From contig CM048744.1 of assembly GCA_026315105.1 (NCBI GenBank), positions 903,197,094 to 903,261,093 on the forward strand: a stretch of 64,000 bases of DNA. The letters run 5' to 3'. The position numbers and the translations under genes are program-made. The first letter of the stretch is position 1, and each line of letters begins with the position of its first letter. The stretch comes from Locusta migratoria (Eukaryota; Arthropoda; Insecta; Orthoptera; Acrididae). A model generated the notes under the pieces. That model saw only the letters and a list, made by a program, of their open reading frames with translations. It was not told the origin of the DNA and searched no databases. This document shows, piece after piece, positions 1 through 11,612 of this stretch.

Positions 1-2740
1 CGAGGTTTGTCTTTTCTGTTGTGACAAACACACCACATACGATTTTTCTACTGACATTGCTGAATATACTTCTATTACTCGTAAGTTACGTTACTTACTG
101 TCATGGAGGCTACAGTAATGATGGAAACATCTATTGAATGCTATCAGAAAACCCAGTCAACACAGAGTAAGGGGGTAATCCTTTGTGTTGACCACGAAAT
201 AAATAAATGTTGTTCCTACTCTAAGCTTGACAGGTTATTGTATGTACCGGTACCCTGCTGCTATTAGTAAATTAATCATTATTGTAAAGCGAACATTTCG
301 TTGCCAGCATTAGCACACTACACCGCCGCAGCCATAAGTAAACTTCACTCAGTGCTCTGTGTTGGTTATGTTATAGTCTCTTATCGATACGCGTAAATAT
401 TGACATTTACTGATTCGAAATTGAAATGAAGATGTATTTTGTCATAAAACGTCCGGTACTGTCTTTTCAAATTGCATATTGTAAGTTATAACGCAAGAAA
501 ACTACGTAATACTACAATAGCATTCAACGGTTGTAGCCAACATCATCACAGCATGGTGCACGCAGCGGTAAGTAAAATTTTACCCAGTATACTTATATTC
601 ATTTTTGTTTTAATGTTAGTAATACATTTAGGGACTTTATCAATAACATAGTTGAAGTATGTTAAGCAATTTGTGCAATGGGAGTACAAAACTCCTCGAC
701 GGGGTGTATTTGTCAATATACTTAAAGACACAAATATTATACTCTAAATACCATACGTTATGGAATGTTTTGCTGTGTAATGATATTTTGGGACTGCTAT
801 CTTCCTACAGGTAGAATCACTGTTAAGAGGAAGTACTTTCAAAACAGCTAAACACAAACTTTCGAATGTCACACACGATTGTTACTATTAAATACCGGTA
901 TTGTGTCAGGTAATAACAAATATTATTTACTTACAGTACACAACTATTCGCTCCGTCCAGGTTCACAGGTTTCCAGAGGACAGTTAACAGAGCATCTTTT
1001 TCTTCTCTCCGGATCTTTTGCGAAACAAACCATTCTAAATCCACTTCTAGAATGATTAGAACAGTTTAATGCAGCACAACCACCCATAATTTCGTGCCAT
1101 GATGCAAATCCTATAGTACCGCAGCAAGTTTACACTCAAGAGCTACGCACAACAAAATGGTGAATACCCCATCTCGTATTTATAGGAGCCTTATATGCAA
1201 CACAATTTGACCATTACTGACCCATACGTAACTTTAAAATAATTTATGCATTATTAAAACAGCTTCCGGATTATGCAACAGTAGCTACCTTAAGCATCAT
1301 CTATGGATGAAGCCGCTTTACCGTTGCTGTGTAATCTCTCTGGGTGACAGGAGTACCGCAACTCACCAAATGTTAATCTGTAACATAGAGCAAAGATGAC
1401 ATAGACTGCGCGTGTCCCTATCTCTGCTGTGATGTGGTTTGAAACCAACGTCTAACATTCCCCGAGTCACGTGACTGAGGCTTCGTCATTATCAGCAACA
1501 GTTATTCTCATTTACAGGTAAAATAATGCGTTCGTTTTAACAATAAAACGACTTCTGGTATTCCTATTACATATCTAGTAGTAAAGGCGATGTAATTTAT
1601 CGTATTATTAATATTAATGCAATGATTGCCGTGTTTAATGTGCCCAGGGGGATTTGTACCGTATTGTCTGTTATTTTTAGAAGCAACAGAATTACATATC
1701 CACGGTGTTCGTGTTGCACTATGAATCTTTTACTTTTTGCACCTTATGAATGTGATTATCGATGCGATGATTATTCTAGCTGTTCTTGAGCGAGTTTATA
1801 TGTCAGCACGTAAGTCCTTTCTGGTGAATGTCGGCTTTAAGTATCGTTAAAAATGCTAAAAATTCATTCAGACTATTCATTATACCTATAAAATCACTTC
1901 TTACCGAGTTCATCGATGATGTTTCCTCACTACCCTATTATTTAATTTAAACAGCTAATAGTTTGTTTGCTTTTCGTTTTGGCATCGCGGTCAGTAGTAA
2001 AATTATTAAATATAAATGGCTGTACTTTGTTAAGATCGGGCATCGTGGATGCAAACAGATTTCATTTCTTATAAAAGCACAACGAAACATTTCACATATA
2101 TTGCTGAGGAATCGCAAGGAAGCTCATGCTCCTATCAAACTGATATTTTATCCTCTACTCTTATGTAAACTACAAACTAAAAAACTCACAGTACGACGAC
2201 AATAATCTTTCGCTTAAAAGCTGTAGTTCTGTTGCTTGTAAAAAGAACTGTCAATACATTTCATCTAGACACATGAAAAAACCGTACCTATCGTATTAAT
2301 TCTTGCAATTGGGGAGAATTAACTCCAACTGTACTATAAGGATTTAATAAGAGTACGCTAAGACGTTTTATTGTTCAAATCTACGCTTAATTTCCGCTAC
2401 AAAGGGTAAGAACTGCAAGTCTCAGCTACATTTCTCATTAGTCGTAATGATGAAAATGGTTTCTTGCCCCGAGTCACGTGACTTAGATGTTGGTTTCAGT
2501 ATAATGACGTCACACGCAGTCTATATTATCTATGGTCTATGATCTATAACATTACATAACCAAGGTACTTCGTATTTAGAGCAAATATCATTTACAATTA
2601 TTATTTCCTTGATTTATAAATCATTATTACTATTAAACTTTTACTTTATTGACGATAAGAACGAGGCAAAAAAAAATTATGACTTAAATAATGAAACACT
2701 ACAATTTCTCGTGTAACGGATACTGAAAGGAATTCTTTAA
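1..2740. other. no recognisable gene; AT-rich unique-looking DNA
   Basis: No reading frame here resembles a known protein; the longest is an 80-codon frame at 1963-2205 with low-complexity composition. No SINE, LINE or Tc1 similarity was seen. The only structure is a possible inverted repeat between about 1385 and 2555, listed separately. Confidence 0.6.
1385..2555. repeat. possible degenerate inverted repeat carrying CACGTG palindromes
   Basis: The + strand at 1395-1476 and the reverse complement of 2472-2545 share ordered blocks: AGACTGCG, then TGAAACCAAC followed by TCTA, then the palindrome AGTCACGTGACT (1465-1476 and 2472-2483). The right arm also holds TGACGTCA (2505-2512). The arms are separated by about 1 kb without a recognisable protein. 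It could be the decayed ends of a non-autonomous DNA transposon, or two related regulatory blocks. Similarity between the blocks is modest, so this is tentative. Confidence 0.4.
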
Positions 2741-2749
2741 TACTCACAC

Positions 2750-4060
2750 TTTTGTCTAATTAGTGTCAATTGCTATTTTCGCACCACACTGATACAATGT
2801 CTGGTCATTTTACAATTATTCTTGATCTTCTGATGACTATACTAGCCGGATATTCACAAATTCATCCAACTACAAACTAAGTCAACTGCTCGGGTTAGTT
2901 TCCGGATGCTTTAACTTAGATATATTAGGTAGACAATGGGCATCATGACACTGCATCAGGGAACGATCAATTGTGATGGGGAAGCAATAATCCGGTCACG
3001 CAAATGAGATTATACTGCGTAGCCAGCCATTTCCAATAAAAGCATCTTCCATGGAACTGTGTCCAAAGAGTTCTGGAAATCTACATATTTTGGATCAGTT
3101 TGAGATCCCCTAGCACTCATTACTTCACAGATATAAAGACGTAGTTGTGTTGCACAAAAACGATACTTTCTGAATTCGTGTTTATTCTGTACCAGTACAT
3201 CGTTTTCTTGTAGCTTATTAGAAGTGTTTGAATACAGAAAATGCTCTAAAATCGTACTGCTAACCAATGTTAGTGATCTATGTCATGACTCTGGAAGAAC
3301 CACGTTGGTATAGAATGTACCCCGGAATACGTGCCATCTTTAAGTGACTTGGAGTTGTTTTGCAACATCTAGTATATTAGATATGTTACTCTTGCTAAAT
3401 CTGTACATTCAAATAATTTTAAATCTTTGTTTCGTCTTCATTTGTTAATAAACTTAGGATAATGGTGTTTATGAATTCCGCGTTAGCGGCTTTTGCTACT
3501 CGTAAAATATTAAACATTGCCACTCAGCGAAGGATTCTACTGTGACCTGCCGCTGGTCTTCGTAACGTACAACCACAACATTTATATTTAAAGGAGTAAT
3601 TAAACGTTTCTCATATCCTAGTCCGTCCTAAAGTTTGATCTTCTTTGTAGCTTAGCGAACCTTGTGGAGGCATTTTTCTAGCACTAGAATGCGTTTTTTC
3701 GTTTCTTTTCCAACAGTGTTCTGACTTGTTTTGGATATCATTAAATTCCGTGGTATGAATTTCTTAATTGATATGAATAGTAATTTCCTGAACATAACTG
3801 CACTCTCGTAGTCACTTTCGCAGGACCGAAGACTTTCTCCTTGAGGGAGGCGACAAGTGAATTTTGAATGCCGTTTCAGATATTCTTTGTATTTGGTTTT
3901 TCCAGGTTTGGTTGTGATTAAGAAGTCAAGGGTGTTTTCATATCCATTTACAATTCTGATGGGATCATGGTCAAATCGTTTAAAACAATTTTCGGAGAAC
4001 GCATTTACCGGTAATACCATCTCGTAAGACTTTTTGCGCCTACCACCTCCTTTTAACATG
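2750..4060 (-). pseudogene. decayed CR1-like LINE, reverse-transcriptase region
   Basis: A fragment of a non-LTR retrotransposon reading leftwards. The open stretch at 3010-3267 contains reverse-transcriptase signatures: NKHEFRKYRFCATQL, the counterpart of the usual N-Q-H-G-F-R block, and VDFQNSLDTVPWKMLL, the counterpart of motif A (D-F-x-K-A-F-D-T-V-P). Upstream on the same strand, 3652-4059 encodes KKFIP...TVGKETKKR, which fits the endonuclease-RT linker and the start of the RT domain. The catalytic Y-A-D-D box is not recognisable. Several frameshifts and stops separate the pieces, so the copy is dead. The CR1-like assignment rests on motif style and is not certain to clade level. It abuts an oppositely oriented LINE fragment at about 4089. 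Confidence 0.7.
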
Positions 4061-4088
4061 TATTTTCACCAACCTAATAGAGGGTAAA

Positions 4089-5365
4089 ATGCCTTCACTA
4101 CAGTTGACGAAGATTACATTCTTGTCAGACTATGCCGATGTAACAGTTCCGTACATAACAGAAATGTGCAATTGCCCGCTCAGCGAAACATCTCTACCCA
4201 AAATCTTGAATGTTGCTCAGACGACATCAATATTCTACAAAGCCAACAGCGTGGGTGTCGATTTACAGCAGGGTTTTAGAACACTGAACGAGATAAAACT
4301 TTAAGAATTACCCGGAACATAATGACCTAGTGAAAAAATACAAATGTTTGTACAGTCTAAGGGACTTAACTACGGGGTCATCAGTCCCTAAACTTACAAA
4401 CTACTTATGAACTACTTACGAACTAGGACGGAACAAATATCCATGCCCGAGGGGGGATTCGAACCCCCGACCGTTGTGGCCGTGCAGACCGTGACTGGAG
4501 CGCGTTAGTCCCCTCGGCCACCGCGGCCGGCTTACCTAGTGAGCTATGGTCAACGCGGATTTAGGAAAAAATCGTTCTTGAGGAACACAATTAGTTCCTT
4601 AATCACAAGAAATGATGAATGCTATGAACAAGGATCTCAAACTGATTCCATATTTCCAGAATATTTTGACATGGTAACTCACAAAAGAATTTTAATAAAA
4701 TTATGCGTTTATGGAATATGAAAAAATGACATATGACTGAATCGTAGATTTCTGTCAAAGAGGACACAGTTCATAGCAATTCTTTGAAGTGCAGCGACTA
4801 AAACTAAGACGGTGACATCTAGCCTCCCACAGGATCGTGCTGTAGAAGCTCTAAAGTTTTTTATCTGTATAAGTATAAATGACCTGGGACAAAACCAAGA
4901 GATGACGCTGTCATTTATTATCTCGTACGTAGTATCTAACCCAATTGCAGAGCGATTATCTATATGACGCCCAATTTGGTAATTTACCCTAAGTAATACA
5001 AAGTTTGAGATAATCCATATGACCACCAAAAGAAATACGTTAATCTTCATTTACACAATAATTAATACATATCTGAAGGCAGTATATGGAGCTAATAACC
5101 TATTAATTATTATTACGGGAAACTGGAAAGAACACACAGAAAATTTTACTGGGAATGTGTACCAAAGACTGAGTCTTATTGGCAAAATAGTACATGTACC
5201 AGACTTAGACTGCAAATACTACGCTTGTCAGTCCTGGTTAAGAGAATTGCTGTGCGATTCTTTTGGGGTGCGATCAGTGGAGAACTTCGAAAGAATAAAA
5301 AGAAAGGCATATCGTTTCGTATTATCACGATACATGGGAAAGAGTATAACAGTAATCATACAGAT
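4089..5365 (+). pseudogene. decayed LINE reverse-transcriptase fragment, split by a SINE
   Basis: A rightward non-LTR RT remnant. At 4089-4304 the frame reads VTVPYITEMCNCPLSETSLP and then VAQTTSIFYK, matching the RT segment before motif 1 (wKvA-x-vtPi-x-KkG). After the SINE at 4334-4533 the coding sequence resumes with QRGFRKKSF, QTDSIFPEYFDMVTHKRIL and IKLCVYGI (motif A region; the motif is damaged). Near 4890 SINDLGQNQE matches the y-I-N-D-L block after motif B, and 5240-5340 encodes VENFERIKRKAYRFVLS, typical of the LINE C-terminus. Stops and frameshifts occur throughout. Because both halves read in order around a SINE with a perfect target duplication, they were one insertion. Confidence 0.7.
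4334..4533 (-). mobile_element. tRNA-Leu-like SINE, full length, head type A
   Basis: Minus-strand copy. The 5' head has pol III-type boxes (GGTGGCCGAGG for box A, GGTTCGAATCC near 4456-4466 for box B), followed by a body and the family tail ending CAAATGTTTG at 4341. The 9-bp target-site duplication ACCTAGTGA lies at 4325-4333 and 4534-4542. It interrupts a LINE fragment. No poly(A) is present. Confidence 0.93.
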
Positions 5366-5373
5366 ACTGGAGT

Positions 5374-5570
5374 GCCGCGGTGGAGTGGCCGAGCGCATTG
5401 AGGCGGTGTGCTACGATGCTCGAGGCCGCTCCCCGTCGGGGGTTCGAATCCTCCCTCGGGCGTGGATGATTATGCTGTCTTTAGTATACGTTAGTTTATC
5501 GGTAGTTTGTAAGTTTAGGGACTGGTGACCCCTCAGTTAAGTCCCATAAGCTTAACAAACATTTGAAAAT
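5374..5570 (+). mobile_element. SINE, head type C
   Basis: The copy starts GCCGCGGTGGAGTGGCCGAG and carries box B GGTTCGAATCC near 5440. The head differs from type A after box A (TACGATG...GAGGCCGCTCC), but the tail (CTGGTGACC...AAGTCCCATAAGC) is the common one. A clean target duplication is not resolved; TATAACAGTAA occurs at 5345-5355 and 5591-5601 but is not flush with the left end. Confidence 0.88.
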
Positions 5571-6190
5571 TTTTGATGTTGGAGTGAGAATATAACAGTA
5601 ACGGTGATTTTCGGTGTGGGTAGATCTACTGACAAAATTTCGATCGGCGATTATAGCTACGAATGCGTAAATATATTGTTCGCTTCGTTCTACATAAGGA
5701 GAAATGATTGTAAAAACAAGATCTAACTTGTGATTCGAAAGTGGAGTGGTAGATAAATGGTATTTAACTGGTTGAACGTACTCTTCGAGAGGCACTTCAG
5801 TCTGAGTTGCAGAGTAACTAAGTAAAAGTTGATCCAAATGAACAGAGATAAAATTGAAAATTACATTATAATCTGTATAGAAAATACTGCTGTTAAAATC
5901 TTCTTGTTCTACTAATAGTTGCGAAACTCTCTTGCTGACTACATAGTTACAATAACGTGTAGACTTTATGATGATAATTTTAATATATTTCGCCTTATAG
6001 TGCAGTGAAGGTAAGTGCAATTGATCCAGTCCAGAGTCCAAGTTAAGGAACTGTCGAAGTCATTACTGTCACCGCGCCAGGAACACATACAGTAATATAA
6101 TAAAAAAGTACGAACTGTAAAACGCTTATTAAAAACCTCTTGACGTGGGTTTCAGTGCAAATTCTTTAGTTGTCATGGTGCTCCTGTAGA
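5571..6190 (+). other. no clear gene; possible decayed LINE 3' part
   Basis: Downstream of the SINE, short + strand stretches (for example IRRNDCKNKI near 5700) could continue the LINE at 4089-5365, but stops are frequent and the match is weak. A 181-codon minus-strand frame (5496-6041) has no recognisable domain and its C-terminus is translated SINE, so it is treated as chance. Confidence 0.3.
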
Positions 6191-6201
6191 AAAATGTTTT
6201 T

Positions 6202-6401
6202 CAAATGTTCAAATGTTTGTTAAGCTTATGGGACTTAACTACGGGGTCATCAGTCCCTAAACTTACAAACTACTTATGAACTACTTAAAACTAAGGACGG
6301 CACAAATATCCATGCCCGAGGGGGGATTCGAACCCCCGACCGTAGTGGCCGTGCTGACCGTGACTGGAGCGCCTCAGTCACCTCGGCCACCGCGGCCGGC
6401 T
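6202..6401 (-). mobile_element. SINE, full length, head type A
   Basis: Complete minus-strand copy from the tail (6202) to the GCCGGCCGCGG end (6401). A perfect 11-bp target duplication AAAATGTTTTT lies at 6191-6201 and 6402-6412. Box B GGTTCGAATCC is intact, and the copy is close to the others of type A. Confidence 0.95.
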
Positions 6402-6412
6402 AAAATGTTTTT

Positions 6413-7134
6413 ATATTTATAAATGGAAAGTTATTGAAGAATGAAATGTGGTCATTTGATAAGTTTCTTTATGGCTACTCGCACAGTTTTCGTTCATACA
6501 TCTTGTAATTATTGTGTTATTCTACTGAAAAATGTGTTTTTTAAGCATTTAACATCGGTCAAGTGTTTTTAATAATCGGTTTATTGTTCTTAACTGACTG
6601 TCTGTTTTACTTTCTTTACGAAGATTTTGTAAGTATAATTCTTGTGTCCACCCATATTTAAGATAGTAAATTATGTGATATGAAGTTTTTACACGAAATT
6701 AAAACATAATACCAATATTGATAGAACGTACTACATACCTTACAATAACAAAAGTATATTACGAATACTCACTACGATTCAACAAAGTAGATTTTTAGAC
6801 GTTTGGTTTTAAGTTCCAGACGTGTAATTTAGTTTACTGCCACGATGAAAACTTCAGGTGGTCCAGAATTCAAAGGCTGGTCGTTAATAGACCACAACTG
6901 TTTACACTTAGAACACGTTTATTGTCAACACCAGCGTACAATCAGTACAGACTACCTCCTGCTTGGAGTGCTCCGCTATTTATACATAGAAATAATTTTC
7001 TGGAACTTACAAGTAAATAGCAAATACAAAGAAACAATTTTTTCCTGCCCGTGGTGGTATTCGAACTGCGGACTGCAAGCACAACTATCTGGGATGCTAA
7101 CTACTGCAAGACGTGCCCCCCACCCCCCCACCCC

Positions 7135-7135
<1 letters not shown>
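6413..7135. other. no recognisable gene
   Basis: AT-rich DNA. A 112-codon frame (6845-7183) ends in a translated poly(A) run and has no domain. A tRNA-like B-box core occurs near 7060 on the minus strand but no tRNA can be folded. Confidence 0.5.
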
Positions 7136-7178
<43 letters not shown>

Positions 7179-7301
7179 TGTGAACTAGCTAATACTAAGG
7201 ACGGACAAATATCCACGCCCGAGAGGGGATTCGATCCCCGACGGTAGTGGCCGTGCAGACAAGACTGCAGCGCCGCAGAACGCTCGGCTACCGCGGCCGG
7301 C
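7136..7301 (-). mobile_element. truncated SINE preceded by a 41-base A run
   Basis: Positions 7136-7176 are an uninterrupted A run following a C-rich stretch. From 7177 to 7301 lies the minus-strand head and part of the body of a type A SINE, diverged (box B reads TTCGATCCCC in reverse). The usual tail is missing and replaced by the homopolymer, so on the SINE strand it ends in poly(T). Confidence 0.75.
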
Positions 7302-7586
7302 GACGACTCTTTCCGTCAGAAGGCACGCGGCAATATAAATCTCCCGGAAAAACTAGTTTGTCTTTGGGACCTTTTAGCCCCTATCTGCATGTAGTTCCCT
7401 GGGCATGATAGACACCATCGCTTTCCCCTCGCTGCGCCATTGCAGGGACGGAATTAACTACGTGTATTCTTCCATTCAGGTATTAAGAATTGGGTGCTAT
7501 ATAGCAACATAATTCTTTGATGAAATAACTTACTTGTTATTAATCATTTGATTGTCAGGATTTCTGAAAGAATAAACACAGCATTC

Positions 7587-7760
7587 AGCCGCGGTGGAAT
7601 AGCCGAGAGTTCTTAAGCGACTCGCTGCGGAGCTCGCCGTCTGAGGTTCGAGTCCTTCCTGGGGCATGGATGTGTGTGTTGTCCTTAGGTTAGTTTACAT
7701 TAGTTTAAGTAGTTTGTAAGCTACGGACTGATGACCACGCCGTTTGCTCCGATAGATTTA
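7587..7760 (+). mobile_element. SINE, head type B, 3' truncated
   Basis: Starts AGCCGCGGTGGAATAGCCGAG, with box B GGTTCGAGTCC near 7648, then ATGGATGTGTGTGTTGTCC and the start of the family tail (GACTGATGACC), ending in GATAGATTTA. Head type B has CTCGCTGCGGAGCTCG where type A has CCAGTCACGGTCTGC. Confidence 0.85.
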
Positions 7761-7794
7761 CCTCTGATACCAAGAAATTGATCCATTTCACTGA

Positions 7795-8720
7795 TGCATG
7801 CTTATAATCGTCATGGCTCAATGTCGACTAGATCATCAAGTGACTGTTGCTTCAAATTATTCCACTCTTCAACGGTGATTCGGCGTAGATCTCTTAGATT
7901 GGTTTCCGGGACGTCTCATCGAAAAACAGACATTTTAAATGTATCGAAGACATGTTCGATAGGATTCATGTCTTGAGAACAGTTGGTCAGTCTAATCTTA
8001 CGATGACGTTATCATTAAGGAACTCATTCACAAGATGTGCACGATGATCGCGGGAATTCATTAAGACGATTCCATCACATAAATGCTAGGTATATTGTTG
8101 CGCTAAACTTCGTAGGATATTATCCCTGTACCATATAAGAATTTTATTGCCTTTCCCGCTCACCAGTAGCGTACGGAAGAAAAACAACAAAAGATCAGGT
8201 AAACACCACTTGTTTCACTTGTTGGACGATGTTTTCAAGATCTTCAGGCTGCCCAGGCTGCCTCCAAAATCGAATCCGACTATTGTCTGGTTCAAGCCAA
8301 ATGTTAGTTTCAAATGCTAATAGCACTTCAAGCCAATTCTTACGAGACCAGTCAGCATATGTATCGCGCAGCATGGTCTAGGTGTCAAATAACAACATCA
8401 CCATGATGTCGGGAGTGAAGTTTCTGTCATGCAGCCTATTACGGACAATTTAAGTCGATATACGACATTCTGTGGCTGCAGGAAAATAATTATTTAGCAC
8501 GGTGAGGTACCTCTCTTAATCCGAAATGGAATACGTAAGTACCGTAGGTATCATCAGCAGCCTTGAGAGCCTTTCGAACAGTGCGAGGCAAAGCATCTGT
8601 ATCTCTGTACTTCCTTCACATTCGAACAACATCGATTTCAATCATTACAAGACTGCTGGTAAGTTACCTTAATGAGAGTTCTTTCTGACATGATCACACT
8701 TCGAAATTCACCTTCTAGGC
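7795..8720 (-). pseudogene. degenerate Tc1-like transposase
   Basis: Read on the minus strand, the region encodes, in broken frames, a Tc1/mariner-superfamily transposase. Near 8300 are NIWLEPDN and IRFWRQPGQPEDL, the segment after the first catalytic Asp; near 7960 is QDMNPIEHVFDTFK, the counterpart of S-P-D-x-N-P-I-E-x-x-W with the third acidic residue retained; then DLRRITVEEWNNLKQQSLDDL, the C-terminal helix. There are many stops and frameshifts. The terminal inverted repeats were not identified, so the ends are approximate. The wording of the motifs differs from the 31-kb family, so this is a separate lineage. Confidence 0.75.
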
Positions 8721-8797
8721 ATGGCAGAACTGCAATCAACGCAAGCAATATATCTCATTCCTGGTGTTTTGAGTGGAACTGATCGACCCTCTTATCG

Positions 8798-9281
8798 ATC
8801 TGTCTACATACTTTTCCATATTCCGCAAACCATCTCACGGTGTGTGGCGGAGAGTACATTGCGTACCATTGTCACTTCCATTTATGACAGTCGCGTATGG
8901 TTCGCGGAAAAAAGACTGCCTGTAACCCTCCATGTAGGCCCTAATCTCTTTAATTTTATCCTTGAGATCACTTTAATAGATATATATATAGGAGGAGGCA
9001 ACATATTGGTTTGCTATTCACAAAGCGTTCAGAAAGCAGTAATGCGATACAGAACGTCTCTCTTGCAGTGTCTGCCTGTTCATCTCAGTGACTCTCTCGC
9101 TCTTCCTAAATGAGTCCGTAACGAAGAATGGAGCTCTCAGTCGGATCCTCTCTATGTCCTCTGTCAACCACACTGATGAGCAATACTCAAGCGACGGCCG
9201 GACGAGAGTTTTGTAACCAACTTCCTTCGTTGACAGATTCTTCTGTTCGACGATCAATCTAGAAAACGGGCCGGACTTGCG

Positions 9282-9282
<1 letters not shown>
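8798..9282 (-). pseudogene. 5'-truncated CR1-like LINE 3' end
   Basis: The minus-strand frame ending at 9018 encodes VGYKTLVRPSLEYCSSVW and RKSERVTEMNRQTLQERRSV, collinear with VGYSTLVRPLLEYCSPVWDP and the following block in the LINE at 48.5-50 kb. Downstream on the same strand the 3' UTR matches too: TCTCCGCCACACACCG and TGGTTTGCGGAATATG correspond to CCTCCGCCACACACC and TGGTTTGCGGAGTATG near 49,915-49,945, ending in TATGTAGACAGAT. It is a LINE copy of the same or a sister family, truncated at the T run at 9283. Confidence 0.8.

Positions 9283-9317
<35 letters not shown>
9283..9317. repeat. 35-base poly(T) run
   Basis: An uninterrupted T run at the 5' truncation point of the minus-strand LINE fragment. 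It may be the poly(A) of another minus-strand insertion whose body I cannot identify. Confidence 0.9.
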
Positions 9318-11034
9318 CAATCATTACGGCCCTTGGCTCCTCTACAAAGCTACGGAAGGGTGGGTGGAGAGGGGTCAGGAAGGGAGGGAAATAGTTGCTC
9401 AGCATTGTGTAGAATCGAACTGGGATGCAGCCTTGTCAGGTGGCCTTCCCTCAGTCAAACGATTTCTGCCGTTTCCCTACCCTTTGGGCGTGTATTGATT
9501 TACTTCGATATACGTCATTTTGTCGTTCGGGTCGATGCATTAGAAGAGGAATCATAGTATTATTTGCGTCATCCACTGTCTATGGCATTATGTTAACAGG
9601 CTGTCCGTTTGTATGGTATCGATCGGTTTACTGATTTAAATTAGGATCAAAAATTCTTATGTTGTTCTGACAAGATGGTACATATAACTTTCCTTTCGAA
9701 GCCCTTAAGCCCTTGAACGCTTCGCACACGGCTCTCCTTACGCTAATTTTGGTTTCGTTTGATTTTTGGTTCTCTGTACTATTTAGGGTACTTTTAACTT
9801 TCCAGTGTATCTCTCTTTGCTTTCGTAGCAGTTTTCTAATTAGTTTCCCATCTTTCCACTCTACTATTCACTTCAATGTGGCTTGTAGAGTATATATGTA
9901 GATGTAGATATATACCAAAAATGCATATGTACGGTGCTCTTGAATTCCGTACAATGATGATGAAGATTTTCAGTCGCTGAAATCAAATTTTCCTAGGGAA
10001 CTTTCAGGTAGGCGTAATCTAATAAGCTGCCAATTACATCTCTAAACAAAAAGATCTTCCATTGTTCCTTGACATTTACTTTTATAGCTGTAGTCAATGA
10101 CTCCGCGCTAACTGAATGAAAATTAAGTCTACTATGCTATACCTACGAGACGTTCTCTGTTCAACTGTTCCAGATAATTTTCGGATAATGTTCTTAAAAG
10201 AATTTCATCCGATTCTTAGCCTGTAAACTGATATTTCAATCTCCCGCTTAATAGATAAGATTTCAAACTAAATCTGAGACTAGGATATCCGATAGTAGTG
10301 ATATTGCAGAGAAAACCAGAAATCCATTGAATACCACGGAATGACTGCCGTAATCGCTAGTGAGACCCAGTCATGCTTCACTCTTGGGACGTTAACCCGG
10401 TCAGAGGTTAGATCCAGCACATGACAAGATTCATCCGACAATGTTCATTTTTCCCACTGCGATTTTAGCAGCGCCCTTTCCTGTTTCATGAATTTGCATC
10501 ATTATTGCGTACTGCTGGAATTCTAGTCAATCTTTTTCAACATCTTCAATGTTGTTTTGGTGCTGAGAGAGTTCGAGAATGACAGTTATGTCCTACGACG
10601 ACTTATTCAACTGTAGTCTCTCAGTTTTTCGTGACAATCATCTTCATGAACAGCTGTCAGGGTCACTTAACATGTACTTACTTCCGCTTTGTGACTACTT
10701 GTTGTTGTGGTCTTCAGTCATTAGCCTGGTTTGCTGTAGCTCTGCATGCAGTCCTGTCCTAACCGCATCAGTAATGAATAAAAACGGTAGCACGCATCCA
10801 TTTGAATCTGCTCATTACATATGTCTCTGGGTCTCCGATGCGATTTTTACTCCATCTACGCTCCCCTCCCGTAATACATTAACGATTACTTCGTGTCTTA
10901 GAATGTCCCACAAACACGTTGCTTCTAGTCAAAATATGCCAAAAATTTCTTTTCTCTCCATTTCAGTACCTCCTTATTTCTCAGACTTAAAATTAATATT
11001 AGTCATCATCTTCATCATCATAATTATCGCCATC
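9318..11034. other. no recognisable gene
   Basis: Pyrimidine-rich on the + strand. Positions 9878-9912 end in ATATATGTAGATGTAGATA, like the terminal GTAGAT-type tail of the CR1-like LINE at 49,970, so 9700-9912 may be an old LINE 3' UTR. The 234-codon + frame at 10579-11283 is low complexity and antisense to LINE sequence. Confidence 0.45.
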
Positions 11035-11112
11035 ATTAACGTCTGCAGTTCGCCGCCATCGGTTGAGTCTGCATGCAACAAATGCCTCTCCACCGATTAC
11101 TATCCTTCCACC

Positions 11113-11137
11113 ATCTCTCTCTCTCTCTCTCTCTTCT
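11113..11137. repeat. (CT)n microsatellite
   Basis: A short run of CT dinucleotides inside the decayed LINE. Confidence 0.85.
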
Positions 11138-11448
11138 CTCTGCACTGTGATCCATTATATCCCTCTTTTCTGCACTCCTTCATATACGCAATCCGCCTAT
11201 ATCTTAGTCTTATTCATAACCCATTACCTGCCATTTCCATCGCTTGTAACTTTATTGGAATTCTGTCATCCTTCATTCTCTAGACAAGCTCATACAATTT
11301 CAGATTCCTCTGTGGTCATCTTTAGAAGAATCGCTTCAAAAATTTCCCTTACTTCATTTCATACTTTGTCGTTTTCGTCAATCGTAATCCTCTTAATTTT
11401 CATCTCGGACGCCCATATCCTGCTCGCCTTTCTCTTATTCATAGAAAT

Positions 11449-11517
11449 CAAATGTTTGTAAATCCAAGGGTCTTCTACGGTTGTCAATCCCTAAGCTTAC
11501 AAACTTATTCTAAGGAC

Positions 11518-11557
<40 letters not shown>

Positions 11558-11612
11558 AGTGCCCGAGGGAGGCGAGTAAGGTGCCTTAGATCGTTAGTCC
11601 ACTACACTGTAG
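11449..11612 (-). mobile_element. SINE, head type B, with (AC)n expansion
   Basis: Minus-strand copy: tail CAAATGTTTG at 11449, body, and degraded type B head to about 11612. Between body and head is a pure (AC)19 run at 11519-11556, at the place where other type B copies have a short GTGTGTG. Confidence 0.8.

Noticed and set aside
5496..6041. 181-codon minus-strand frame, the longest unassigned frame on the left side
   Set aside because: Its C-terminal codons are translated SINE sequence, it has no recognisable domain, and it probably overlaps decayed LINE DNA on the other strand.
7040..7115. tRNA-like sequence on the minus strand (GTTCGAATACC)
   Set aside because: Only a B-box match; no consistent A box spacing or stems.
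10579..11461. 234- and 132-codon + strand frames rich in Ser, Leu and Ile
   Set aside because: They are antisense or adjacent to a minus-strand LINE, and the apparent hydrophobicity comes from pyrimidine-rich DNA; overlapping frames look equally hydrophobic.
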